Made by a program: the position numbers and the translations under genes. From contig NZ_MBSS01000023.1 in NCBI RefSeq assembly GCF_001695855.1, positions 434,001 to 498,000 on the forward strand: a stretch of DNA of 64,000 bases. The letters run 5' to 3'. The notes under the pieces were generated by a model that had not been told where the DNA came from, did no database searches, and saw only the letters and a program-made list of their open reading frames with translations. The DNA is from Ensifer sp. LC163. GTDB taxonomy: Bacteria; Pseudomonadota; Alphaproteobacteria; Rhizobiales; Rhizobiaceae. Shown piece by piece: positions 46,701 through 54,733 of this stretch (positions are counted from its first letter, which is position 1; every line of letters begins with the position of its first letter).

Positions 46701-47012
46701 TCGCGCGACGATCAGTTCCTCGCCGCGGATGGCGCGCTTTTCTCTCAGCGCATCGGCCATCGGGCATCGTCCGGACGGCAACCGCGTTCCGTCCGGACGA
46801 TGCAGGCGCCAGCAGACGCACCAGCGGTCGGCATTGAGCCGCGGCTCGCGCCCCGCCAATTCCGCCGCGGCGCGATTGAAATAGGTGACGACCCCGGCTG
46901 CATCCGTGGTGTAGATCGCGATGGGAAGGCTGTCGAGAATCGCCCTGGATTCAATCGTCTGCGACCCTGCTGCTCCCGCCAGCGCTGCCGCCAATGCTTC
47001 TGCGCGGCTCAT
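43719..47012 (-). CDS. HWE-family sensor histidine kinase with PAS and GAF domains
   Basis: 1097 residues with no membrane helix, so a cytoplasmic sensor. Order: PAS (about 20-140), GAF (about 155-310), PAS (about 340-460, SSDDAIVSKDLNGIVTSWN), GAF (about 470-620), two more PAS domains (to about 890, GRMGAWEWNFDTG), then an HWE/HisKA_2 kinase. The phospho-His lies in AELSHRVKNTLATV, the N-box is HELATNAAKHGAL and the G-box GFGRLLLERVV. The stimulus is not clear; the many PAS/GAF domains suggest redox, light or small-molecule sensing. Coupled by ATGA to the receiver gene at 43360-43722. Confidence 0.93.
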   Translation of the reverse strand: MSRAEALAAALAGAAGSQTIESRAILDSLPIAIYTTDAAGVVTYFNRAAAELAGREPRLNADRWCVCWRLHRPDGTRLPSGRCPMADALREKRAIRGEELIVARPDGTMVPVLPYPTPIFDAEGEMIGAVNVLIDIGKRKAAEQELRAKTNRIQALDRIARLLSSDLNVEHIVQTVTDSATELTGAKFGAFFYNVLDETGEHFQLFTLSGAPREAFEIFGLPRNTAVFAPTFKGERVVRSDDIRKDPLYGLSEPHFGMPQGHLPVVSYLAVPVIARSGAVLGGLFFGHDAPSVFTRDSEDTAVAIAAHAAMAIDNARLLADSQRQSECRRIAELSARHLASIVESSDDAIVSKDLNGIVTSWNRGAEALFGYSVQEMVGTPIMRLIPKGHEDEERQIFDRVRRGERVDHYETRRQRKDGTFVDISLTISPIMDDDGRIVGASKIARDISERKASEVALAERLREQASLYQFTERVHRARSIAAVYEAALDAIQSALRCSRASILLIDETGTMHFVASRGLSESYRLAVDGHSPWGAEAQDPNPIFIEDLELADIPDNLRAAVRTEGIGALGFIPLVAVGRLIGKFMTYYDTAHHFADSEIDLALTIARQLSFSVQRIRSEEARRRAEDLLRHNAAKERARATEVLALMEAVPAPIWIARTADCRVISGNRSSFELLRLPPDSNPSLSAPASERPVHFKVYSQGSLLSPDELPVQRAARGEEVRNFEQEIRFDDGTSRHLLGNATPLIDALGIPQGAVAAFVDITERKETEQAMRDGEQRLQMALEAGRMGAWEWNFDTGKVTWSPGLEALHGLEPGTFGGTLHDFKADIHPDDLAMVELEIQTAVDTQEDYHTSYRICHPDGSIRWLEAFGRFLPRAGSSSQRLAGVCMDITERKDAEAQRNLLVAELSHRVKNTLATVTSIARQSFAMTPDRKEAEQSFHARIQALAQTHTRLAEATWAGVSLETILCDELAPYKNENAGNVSFGGPAIMLSPRHALALGMAAHELATNAAKHGALSVEGGHVDVSWSLDPANKALHIDWCETGGPAVASPSRNGFGRLLLERVVGSDLGGEVELDFAKSGLRYTINMPYSAGAER

Positions 47013-47102
47013 AATTCCCTCCGCTAGCGCTTGCTAACGCAGGGCAACGCGGCACAATGCGATTTTGTTCCGCTTGCGTCCTGACCCCAGACCCCGTTGT
47101 TC

Positions 47103-48173
47103 TCAACGGCTTGAGGTTGCTGCACCGAGGATCAGCCGATTGATGAAGTCGAGCTTTTCGACAACCGGCTGCGATAGGACGAAGGGATAACTGTCGGGCT
47201 GGCCCATCGACCGCTGGATGGCGTTGAGAGCGACGCTGAGCGGCACCCACGCCGCGACGATTACTTCTGCGCTCGCTGCACGGTAGGGATCGAAGGCGAT
47301 CTCGGCTTCGAGCGAACCATGCCCGATCGGGTCGAGATTCATGCCGAAGGCGCGCCCGGTCTCCAGCGCGTCGACGATGTGGAAGAGATGGGCCCAACAC
47401 TCGGCGAAATCTTCTGACGGATGGGCACTCGCATAGGGGCTGATGAATCGCTCCTGCCAGTCGTCGGGAGGGCCCTGTTGGTAGTGGCGCTCCAGTGCCG
47501 CCGCATAGTCCTGCGTTTCATCGCCGAACAGCGTGCGCGCCTCGGCCCGTGTTGCTTCGTCGTCGACGAGCCTCTCCCAATAGAAGTGACCGACCTCATG
47601 GCGAAAATGCCCGAGCAAGGAGCGGTAGGGTTCGTTCATCGAAACACGCACGCTTTCGCGCACCACGTCCTCCGCCTCGGAAGCACGCAGGCTGATCAAT
47701 CCATTCTCGTGACCGGTTCGGGCGGGAATGATGTTGCCGTAGCCGTCGACGGCGTCGGCGAGGAATTCGAACGCCAGCCCGCCTTCCTGATCCTGCTTTC
47801 GGGTGGGATGCGGCAATCGCCAACGTAGCAGCGAATAGAACAGGTGGCGCTGCGCCAGGCCTATTCTGCGCCAGCGTGCAAGGCCGACGGCGTCGGTCGT
47901 CGGCACGATGGTGTTGTGGCGGCAGGCGGCGCAGTATCGATCGGGCTGATTGGCCGGCACCAGCCAATGGCAGACATCGATGGCGGCGTTGTCGCAGAAA
48001 CGAAAGGTCCGTGTTCCGTCGCCATGGATCTGCCAGAGCCCGTTGTCGAGCGGCACTAGGGCTCGCATCGACAGATCGCCGGGATCGAACCCCAGGGTGG
48101 CCCCGCAACGCATGCAACTCCGGTTTTCAAAGTGAATTGTCTGGCCACAGGCGCCGCACTGGAAGAGCCGCAT
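47103..48173 (-). CDS. Putative zinc-binding metallopeptidase with zinc ribbon
   Basis: 356 residues. The N-terminus is a zinc ribbon (FQCGACGQ then CMRCGA). A second Cys group YCAACRHN lies near residue 90. The centre has the HExxH motif FRHEVGHFYWERL, with a downstream glutamate (DFAECWAHLFH) as possible third ligand. The family is cytoplasmic and uncharacterised (Peptidase_Mx-like). Alone in its transcription unit: it lies 90 nt upstream of the kinase gene, and divergent to the racemase gene. Confidence 0.85.
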   Translation of the reverse strand: MRLFQCGACGQTIHFENRSCMRCGATLGFDPGDLSMRALVPLDNGLWQIHGDGTRTFRFCDNAAIDVCHWLVPANQPDRYCAACRHNTIVPTTDAVGLARWRRIGLAQRHLFYSLLRWRLPHPTRKQDQEGGLAFEFLADAVDGYGNIIPARTGHENGLISLRASEAEDVVRESVRVSMNEPYRSLLGHFRHEVGHFYWERLVDDEATRAEARTLFGDETQDYAAALERHYQQGPPDDWQERFISPYASAHPSEDFAECWAHLFHIVDALETGRAFGMNLDPIGHGSLEAEIAFDPYRAASAEVIVAAWVPLSVALNAIQRSMGQPDSYPFVLSQPVVEKLDFINRLILGAATSSR

Positions 48174-48488
48174 TTTTTCTCCTTGCAGGAATTTCTTGAT
48201 CTTCGAAACACGGCGTCAAGAACAACGTTTGCGTGCTTTTATGGCGGCGTCGCTCCATCCGCGAGTGCTCCTGACGTTGTGGTTGCACTGATAGGCAAAC
48301 GCCTCGTGTCGGCTTTGGTTCATTCATTGCCGCAAAAAGTTGGGGAATACGATGATGCTGCGAGCGTCCGCTCTGTCACACGATCCGCGCTGAAATCCCG
48401 TCGCTGCCGCTTGGTGCATGCCTGGGAATGTGGCAGAGATTTGAGCACGCCACGTAGAGGGTGCACGCAATCGGGAGGGACAAACGCA

Positions 48489-49181
48489 TTGAAGGTCATG
48501 GGACTTATCGGCGGCATGAGCTGGGAAAGCTCTGCCCAGTATTACCGTATCGTCAATCAGGAAGTCCGGGCGCGCCTGGGCGGCGTGCACTCGGCCAAGA
48601 GCCTGATGTGGTCGATGGATTTCGGCGAGATCGAGCGGCTGCAGCATATTGGCGACTGGTCGGCGCTGACATGCGAAATGACCGCCGCGGCCCGGCGCCT
48701 TGAAGCCGGCGGCGCAGATTTCCTGGTGATCTGCACCAACACCATGCACCGGATGGCCGACGCGGTATCGGCGGCGGTTGCCATTCCGCTCTTGCATATC
48801 GCCGACCCGACGGCGGAGAAGATCAAGGCGCTCGGCCTCAGCCGTGTCGGCCTGCTGGGCACGGCCTTCACCATGGAACAGGATTTCTACAAGGGGCGGC
48901 TGATCGAACGGCACGGGCTGGACGTTCTGGTGCCCGGCGACGAGGACCGGAAAACCGTTCACGACATCATCTACAAGGAGCTGGTGGTCGGCCGTGTCGA
49001 GGCTGCGTCGCGCGACGCCTATCGGCAGGTCATTCAGCGGCTGGTGGAGCGGGGCGCGCAGGCGATCATCATGGGCTGCACCGAGATCATGCTGCTGATT
49101 TCCCAGGCCGACAGCCCGGTTCCGGTTTTCGATACCACTGAGCTGCATGCGCTTGCTGCTGTCGATCTCGCTCTCGGTTGA
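48489..49181 (+). CDS. Aspartate/glutamate racemase family protein
   Basis: 230 residues from a TTG at 48489, with GGGAGGGA 8 nt upstream; the ATG at 48498 is an alternative. PLP-independent racemase fold with the two catalytic cysteines: FLVICTNTMHRM (Cys about 82) and IIMGCTEIMLL (Cys about 197). GLIGGMSWESSAQYY is the typical start. It would interconvert L- and D-aspartate or a similar acid. The frame is open to 48132 but without a good ribosome site. Confidence 0.9.
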   Translation: MKVMGLIGGMSWESSAQYYRIVNQEVRARLGGVHSAKSLMWSMDFGEIERLQHIGDWSALTCEMTAAARRLEAGGADFLVICTNTMHRMADAVSAAVAIPLLHIADPTAEKIKALGLSRVGLLGTAFTMEQDFYKGRLIERHGLDVLVPGDEDRKTVHDIIYKELVVGRVEAASRDAYRQVIQRLVERGAQAIIMGCTEIMLLISQADSPVPVFDTTELHALAAVDLALG

Positions 49182-49233
49182 GACCGCAAGCAAACTGCAG
49201 GCGCCGTCGCGTCGCGGGCGCATACAAGGTTTT

Positions 49234-49261
49234 GGCCACGGCCGGACATTCGGTCGTGGCC
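49234..49261. terminator. Terminator-like hairpin between racemase and acdS
   Basis: GGCCACGGCCG (49234-49244) pairs with CGGTCGTGGCC (49251-49261), 11 bp with one GU, loop GACATT. It lies between convergent genes, and could work for either strand; CCCTTTCG follows on the plus side. Confidence 0.5.
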
Positions 49262-49288
49262 CCTTTCGACGCACGGCGGCAGGCAATA

Positions 49289-50283
49289 TCAGCCGTTGCG
49301 GAAGGTGTAGCCGTAGCCGTTGAGCGCCGGGGCACCGCCAAGATGGGCGTAGAGAACCTTTGATCCCTCGGGGAAATAGCCCTTGCGAACGAGGTCGATC
49401 AGGCCCTGCATCGACTTGCCCTCATAGACGGGGTCGGTGATCATGCCCTCGAGGCGGGCGCAAAGGCGGATCGCCGCCTTGGTCTCGTCGGAGGGCACGC
49501 CATAGACGGGATAGGCATAATCTTCGAGCAGCACCACGTCCTCATCGGTAAGCTCGGTGCCGAGTTCGACGAGCTCGGCCGTTCTGCGGGCGATGTCGAG
49601 AACCTGTGCTTTCGTTTGCGCCGGTGTGAACGAGGCGTCGATGCCGATGACCTGCCGCTGGCGTCCATCCCTGGCAAAGCCGACCAGCATGCCGGCATGG
49701 GTCGAACCGGTGACCGTGCAGACGACGATATAATCGAACTTGAAGCCGAGCTCTTCCTCCTGCGCCCGCACCTCCTCGGCAAAGCCGACATAGCCGAGGA
49801 GGCGCCGGCGGGGATGGCGTAGGGCTTGCCGCCATGCGCCTTGACGTCTTCGATCGCCGCTTCCCAGCTGTGGCGGATGCCGATGTCGAAGCCCTCATCG
49901 ACCATCTGGACGTCGGCCCCCATGATGCGGCTGAGCATGATGTTGCCGACGCGGTCGTAGACGGCATCCTCGTGCGGGACCCAGCTCTCCTGCACGAGCC
50001 GGCACTTGAAGCCGATCTTGGCGGCAACGGCGGCGATCATGCGCGTATGGTTCGATTGAACGCCGCCGATGGACACCAGCGTGTCGGCGCCGGAGCGGAG
50101 CGCGTCCGGAATGATATACTCCAGCTTGCGCAGCTTGTTGCCGCCGAAGGCGAGGCCGGAATTGCAATCGTCCCTCTTGGCGTAGATCTCGACCTTACCG
50201 CCCAGATGGCCCGAGAGCCGGTTGAGTTTCTCGATATGCGTCGGCCCGAAGGTCAGCGGGTAGCGTTCGAATTTTTCCAGCAT
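49289..50283 (-). pseudogene. acdS: 1-aminocyclopropane-1-carboxylate deaminase, frameshifted
   Basis: ACC deaminase is a PLP enzyme that breaks the ethylene precursor ACC into ammonia and 2-oxobutanoate. The first 165 residues read well ([36 protein letters not shown] with the PLP lysine, [11 protein letters not shown]), as does the last part in another frame ([20 protein letters not shown] to the end GYGYTFRNG). The join at about 49798-49803 goes from YAIPAGAS directly into LGYVGFAEE read one frame off; about six residues (the x-H-x-x-G-G segment of the family) are missing, i.e. roughly 19 nt. So the gene is probably dead unless this is a sequencing error. Divergent from acdR. Confidence 0.88.
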
Positions 50284-50441
50284 GTTGTTGCCTCCTTCCG
50301 TCTTGAAAGTCAGGAAACGCTACCACCCATCATGTGAAAGGTGCTCTCTAATGTTGCGTCGGGATTTTGTGTTTCTCCGTACAAGTCTTATCCGATAGTA
50401 GATTACGTGCAGATTTATCGACAAATAAGGAAGATCCTTTC

Positions 50442-50906
50442 ATGCATGGCGAACTGGATCGTATCGATCTCAAGATGCTGCGTCTGCTGCAGAAGAACGG
50501 CCGGCTGACCAATGCGGAATTGGCGCAAATGGTGGATGTCAGCGCCGCGACCTGCCACCGCCGGACGCAGAGGCTGTTCGAGGAAGGCTATATCACCAAC
50601 GTCCGCGCGCTCGTTGCGCCGCAGAAGGTCGATCGCGGCGCCCTGGTCATGGTCGGCGTCGTTCTCGACCGATCGACTCCGGAGAGTTTTCGCGACTTCG
50701 AAAAAGCGGTAGAGAAGCTGAAGTTCATCCTCGACTGCCATCTCGTCGCCGGTGACTTCGACTACTTCCTGAAAATTCGCGTTGGCGACATGGCCGACTT
50801 CAACCGCATCCACGGCACGCAGCTGATCGCGCTGCCGGGCGTCCGTCAGACCAGAACGTTCTTCGTCATGAAGGAAGTCGTCGACAATGCCGCTCTCGAT
50901 TTCTGA
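50442..50906 (+). CDS. acdR: Lrp/AsnC-family regulator (AcdR/LrpL-like)
   Basis: 154 residues from ATG 50442 (AAGGAAG upstream; frame open to 50367). N-terminal AsnC-type HTH: LDRIDLKMLRLLQKNGRLTNAELAQMV with recognition helix SAATCHRRTQRL; C-terminal RAM domain ends VRQTRTFFVMKEV. In Pseudomonas and rhizobia such a regulator lies divergent to acdS and activates it in response to ACC. The same layout here supports the name. The 158-nt gap holds both promoters; I see no obvious operator. Confidence 0.9.
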   Translation: MHGELDRIDLKMLRLLQKNGRLTNAELAQMVDVSAATCHRRTQRLFEEGYITNVRALVAPQKVDRGALVMVGVVLDRSTPESFRDFEKAVEKLKFILDCHLVAGDFDYFLKIRVGDMADFNRIHGTQLIALPGVRQTRTFFVMKEVVDNAALDF

Positions 50907-50929
50907 GCGACCGGTGCGATCGAAAGCGG

Positions 50930-51145
50930 CTAGCCCGTGGTGATCAGGATCAGGAGAACGAAGACCGTCGGCACCAGGGCAAGCGCCGGGATGATGATGG
51001 CGGGATAGCCGAAGGCAATGATCGCCAGCAGCCAGATCAGCATGCAGTTGATGAGGAACAGCACCTTGGCGGTGCCCGAGCCCTCAGCCGCTTCCTTGAG
51101 CATCCAGCCGAACACCGGCACGTGATAGACCATTTTCGCAATCAT
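50930..51145 (-). CDS. Small membrane protein (71 residues)
   Basis: Start ATG 51145; the frame extends further but covers the 3' end of the Crp/Fnr gene. It begins MIAKMVYHVPVFGWMLKEA, then two membrane helices (VLFLINCMLIWLLAIIAFGY and IIPALALVPTVFVLLILIT). No catalytic residues. It follows the Crp/Fnr gene by 74 nt, in the same direction, and might be controlled with or by it. I do not recognise the family. Confidence 0.7.
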   Translation of the reverse strand: MIAKMVYHVPVFGWMLKEAAEGSGTAKVLFLINCMLIWLLAIIAFGYPAIIIPALALVPTVFVLLILITTG

Positions 51146-51219
51146 TGTTTTCAAGCCTTTCTTCGGGCCGGGCGCGAAGCCCGCCGTGATCTGTTGGGAG
51201 TAACCGCCTTGGGTGAGGG

Positions 51220-51906
51220 TCAGTCTCTGCGCATCAACCCTGCCAATGCCCGCAATTGATGTTCGTCGAGAATGCGCACCGTCTTCGGGTGGTTGAAGTC
51301 GATCAGGCCGTCGCGCTTGAAACGATTGAGACAGCGGCTGACGGTCTCGACCGTCAGGCCCAGCCAATCCGCAAGATCGGCGCGCGAGAGATAGAGGTTG
51401 AAGCTGAACCTGGTCGTGCTGGTGGCGCGACCGCGCCAGGCGAACTGGTCGGCAAGATCGATGAGTGCCGTTGCAACCTTCTCCGTCGCAGTCTTGCGGC
51501 CGAGCAGCGTTGCGTGCGCCTGCATCCGGTGCAGCGTTGCCTTGAGTTCGGCGGCGACGCTCGGTTCGTGGCCACCGTCTTCGACTTGGCTGCCGGCGAG
51601 GGTCTCTATCCGGGCGAATGTCAGTGTTTCGGCGGTGGCGATATTGCGGCCGTCATGGGTGAAACCAAAGAGGCGCCCGGGGCCGAGCACGTCGGTGATC
51701 TGTCGGCGCCCGTCGTCGAGCAATTGCGACAGCGCGACACAGCCGTCGACGACGCGGTAGAGATGGCGATTTCGCCCTCCCTGGAAGAGCAAAGTGGCAT
51801 GCTCTCCAACGAGACGCTGCCGGTTGGGGGCGAGTTTTGCAGTCGAAAAAACGGCCGGCGGCGGGGGCGGAAGCGTTGTTTCCGCGAAGGTGATCGTATC
51901 GGGCAT
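51220..51906 (-). CDS. Crp/Fnr-family transcriptional regulator (FixK-like)
   Basis: 228 residues. cNMP-binding beta roll from about 40-120 (YRVVDGCVALSQLLDDGRRQITDVLGPGRLFGF) and a C-terminal HTH with SRADLADWLGLTVETVSRCLNRFKRDGLI, which has the E-x2-S-R readout of FNR/FixK proteins. It lacks the N-terminal cysteine cluster, so it is not a direct oxygen sensor like FNR; it is FixK-like. It may bind TTGAT-N4-ATCAA-type sites, but I did not find such a site by eye. Divergence or operon links are unclear; a small membrane protein follows. Confidence 0.9.
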   Translation of the reverse strand: MPDTITFAETTLPPPPPAVFSTAKLAPNRQRLVGEHATLLFQGGRNRHLYRVVDGCVALSQLLDDGRRQITDVLGPGRLFGFTHDGRNIATAETLTFARIETLAGSQVEDGGHEPSVAAELKATLHRMQAHATLLGRKTATEKVATALIDLADQFAWRGRATSTTRFSFNLYLSRADLADWLGLTVETVSRCLNRFKRDGLIDFNHPKTVRILDEHQLRALAGLMRRD

Positions 51907-52005
51907 AATGGGCGATCCGTATTGCGATCTCGTCGGGATGGTCGCGCAGCGACGCGCCGGAGATCAGGCATCAGCGTTCAGTCACGATCGGATGTGACGA
52001 GGGGC

Positions 52006-52407
52006 TCAGGCTTGGAACCTTGGCTCTGGCGGACCGCGCGGGCTGGCATTGGGCGGGAGCTGCGATCGAGCGGATGCAATCGGCTGCCCCGGCGGCAGCA
52101 CCATTTTGGTCTTGCGGACGATCGTGTGCGCCGCATCGGTCGGCGTCGGCAGGACGACCCAGAAGATGCGGCAGGCGCCGCAGAAATGGCTGTGCGAGAG
52201 TGGTTTGCCGCTGCTGTCGTCGCCACCGGCCCCGGGCAGGCAGAGATCGGGCAAGGAACCATCAGGCAGTGCGAACTGCGCGCGTTCTGTCGCCGACAGG
52301 GCTGCTGCCGCTGCAGGCGCCTGGTGCGCAAAGCCGAGAAGCAGCACGGCCAAAGCGCAAAACAAACGCATGACCTTATGCATTCTGATCCTCGCGCGAG
52401 GCTTCAT
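52006..52407 (-). CDS. Small exported protein, DUF2946-like
   Basis: 133 residues as read; an internal ATG at the signal peptide (MRLFCALAVLLLGF) gives a shorter form. Signal peptide with cleavage near PAAAA. Mature part has FALPDGSLPDLCLPG and SHSHFCGACRIFWVV, a Cys...His-x-His-x-Cys-x-x-Cys arrangement that is like DUF2946 proteins, which occur near copper transport genes. Metal binding is thus possible but not shown. Confidence 0.65.
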   Translation of the reverse strand: MKPRARIRMHKVMRLFCALAVLLLGFAHQAPAAAAALSATERAQFALPDGSLPDLCLPGAGGDDSSGKPLSHSHFCGACRIFWVVLPTPTDAAHTIVRKTKMVLPPGQPIASARSQLPPNASPRGPPEPRFQA

Positions 52408-52514
52408 CCGGTTTGCCTATCCCTATGCCAATCTGCTGGCTCAGGGATAGGCGACGTTATTGACAAACCTCAATGTGGCAAACCGCGCAGGGGCAGAATG
52501 CCGCATCCTGTCGA

Positions 52515-54023
52515 TCAGTCTTCCTCGACGAAGACCTGCTCGCGCTTGGCCTTGACGCTCGGCAGGAAAACCACCACCAGCACCATGGCTGCGATCAACA
52601 GCAGGATCGCGCTGATCGGGCGGGTGACGAAGGTGGTCGGATCGCCGCGCGACAGGATCATCGCCCGCCGCAGGTTTTCTTCCAGCAACGGACCGAGCAC
52701 GAAGCCGAGCAGGAGCGGGGCGGGCTCGCAGCGCAGCTTCAACAAGAGGTAGCCGACGAGGCCGAAGAAGGCGACGGCATAGAGGTCGTAGACGTTGGAG
52801 TTGACGCTGTAGACGCCGATCGAGCAGAACGCCATGATGATCGGGAAGAGCACGTAGTAGGGGATCTTCAACAGCCGCACCCACAGCCCGATCAGAGGCA
52901 GGTTCAGCACCACCAGCATCAGGTTGCCGATCCACATCGAGGCGATGATGCCCCAGAAGAGAGCCGGTTGTTCTGCCGCAACGTTGGGCCCGGGCACGAT
53001 GCCCTGGATGATCATCGCGCCGATCATCAGCGCCATGACAGGGTTTGCCGGAATGCCGAGCGTCAACAGCGGGATGAACGAGGTCTGGGCGCCGGCATTG
53101 TTGGCGCTTTCCGGGCCGGCGACACCAGCGATGGCGCCATGGCCGAATTCTTCGGGCCGGTCGGAGACGCGCTTTTCGACGGTATAGGAGGCAAATGCCG
53201 CAAGGATCGCACCGCCGCCGGGCAGAATGCCGAGGGCCGAGCCGATCGCCGTGCCGCGCAGAACCGGCCCGACCATGCGCTTGAAGTCGTCGCGCGTCGG
53301 CATCAGGTCGGTTACCCTGGCCATCAGAACCTCGCGTGTGCGTTCGTTTTCGAGGTTGCGGAGAATTTCGGCGATGCCGAAGACGCCGACCGCCAGAGCG
53401 ACGAAATTCAGACCGTCGGCGTACTCACGTATCCCCAGCGTGAAGCGCGGCGTGCCGGTGTAGATGTCGGTACCGACGAGGCCGAGTAGCAGCCCGAGCG
53501 CCACCATCGCCAAGGCCTTGACGATCGATCCGTGCGCCAGCGCGATCGACGACACCAGGCCGACGATCATCAGCGAGAAATATTCCGCCGCACCGAACTT
53601 CAGCGCGATCTCGGTCAGGGGCGGGGCGAAGACCGCAACGAGGAAGGTCGAGACCGTGCCGGCGAAGAACGAGCCGAGGGCCGCGATTGCCAGCGCCGCA
53701 CCGGCGCGGCCCTTGCGCGCCATCTGGTAGCCGTCGATCGCCGTCACGGCGGACGAAGATTCGCCCGGCATATTGATGAGGATCGCCGTGGTCGAGCCAC
53801 CGTATTGCGCGCCGTAATAGATGCCGGCGAGCATGATCAGCGAGGATACCGGCTCGAGCTGAAAGGTGATCGGCAGCAGCATGGCGATGGTCGCCGTCGC
53901 GCCGATGCCGGGAAGAACGCCGATCAGCGTGCCGAGCAGAACACCGATCAGGCAGAAGAGCAGGTTTTCGGGCGATGCGGCCGTGGTGAAGCCGAGTGCA
54001 AGATTGCTGAAAAGATCCATCAT
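52515..54023 (-). CDS. tctA: Tripartite tricarboxylate transporter, large permease
   Basis: 502 residues with about 12 membrane helices. The TctA signatures are present: GVLLGTLIGVLPGIGATATIAMLLP and its inverted-repeat partner GTAIGSALGILPGGGAILAAFA, and YGAQYGGSTTAILINMPGE. It moves a tricarboxylate or other organic acid across the inner membrane with a cation gradient, together with TctB and the binding protein TctC. It starts 7 nt after tctB. Confidence 0.95.
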   Translation of the reverse strand: MMDLFSNLALGFTTAASPENLLFCLIGVLLGTLIGVLPGIGATATIAMLLPITFQLEPVSSLIMLAGIYYGAQYGGSTTAILINMPGESSSAVTAIDGYQMARKGRAGAALAIAALGSFFAGTVSTFLVAVFAPPLTEIALKFGAAEYFSLMIVGLVSSIALAHGSIVKALAMVALGLLLGLVGTDIYTGTPRFTLGIREYADGLNFVALAVGVFGIAEILRNLENERTREVLMARVTDLMPTRDDFKRMVGPVLRGTAIGSALGILPGGGAILAAFASYTVEKRVSDRPEEFGHGAIAGVAGPESANNAGAQTSFIPLLTLGIPANPVMALMIGAMIIQGIVPGPNVAAEQPALFWGIIASMWIGNLMLVVLNLPLIGLWVRLLKIPYYVLFPIIMAFCSIGVYSVNSNVYDLYAVAFFGLVGYLLLKLRCEPAPLLLGFVLGPLLEENLRRAMILSRGDPTTFVTRPISAILLLIAAMVLVVVFLPSVKAKREQVFVEED

Positions 54024-54030
54024 CCGTCTC

Positions 54031-54492
54031 CTAGAACTGGGTCCAGGGGCCGAAGCGCTGGAAGGGCAAGCCGAGGCCGTAGCTGAAGACCGCGACGGAA
54101 AAAGCAGTGAGCGCCAGCGACAGCGCGATGGCGGTCAGCGGTTTCATGCGGCCGGAAGCAAAGCAGGCAATTAGCGCGGTGAAGAACAACGATGGGACGA
54201 AGCCAAGACCGCGCACCGTCAGGCCGAAAAAGATCGGCGCCGGCAGGATGAACAGCATGCCGCGCACCGCGATCGCTCCCATCGGCTCTCCCTTAACCCG
54301 TGTCGACTGAACGAGGATCACGATACCGAGAAGCGTCAGGATGGTCGCTAGCACCAGCGGGAAGTAGCCCGGACCCATGCGGAACGCGGTGCCGAGCTCG
54401 AGACTGAAAGCCTGCCAGGCAAAAAACAGCCCGACGGCTGTCAGGATGCCGCCACAGAGCGCATTGGTGGTGTCGAAGGAGATTGATTTCAT
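54031..54492 (-). CDS. tctB: Tripartite tricarboxylate transporter, small membrane subunit
   Basis: 153 residues from ATG 54492 (the frame to 54546 lacks a ribosome site). Four membrane helices; GGILTAVGLFFAWQAFSLELG at the start and RMGPGYFPLVLATILTLLG are standard for TctB. Works with TctA. A 13-bp hairpin lies in the gap before it (54678-54720). Confidence 0.9.
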   Translation of the reverse strand: MKSISFDTTNALCGGILTAVGLFFAWQAFSLELGTAFRMGPGYFPLVLATILTLLGIVILVQSTRVKGEPMGAIAVRGMLFILPAPIFFGLTVRGLGFVPSLFFTALIACFASGRMKPLTAIALSLALTAFSVAVFSYGLGLPFQRFGPWTQF

Positions 54493-54677
54493 CGTGTCCC
54501 CATTTGGTTTTTGCGCTGAGCACCAGCCGCGAAAGGCCAAACTCAAGCTCGGACTGCCAGTTGCCAGTGACGTAGTGCGGCGGCGGACGACGGCATGACA
54601 CCTTGAAGTGTGACCGAAGCCGACTGCCGGCGCGAATGCCCTCCGGCCCTCCCGGATGCGATGTCTCAGGCGACAAA

Positions 54678-54720
54678 CCCGCCACGATCCAGGTCCCTTG
54701 GGGTGAAGGATCGTGGCGGG
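54678..54720. terminator. Hairpin between tctC and tctB
   Basis: Perfect 13-bp arms, CCCGCCACGATCC (54678-54690) and GGATCGTGGCGGG (54708-54720), loop of 17 nt. It begins 13 nt after the tctC stop. No T-run on the minus strand; likely an attenuator or 3' end stabiliser that lets tctC be made in excess over tctBA. Confidence 0.55.
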
Positions 54721-54733
54721 CGGGTGTCTCGTG

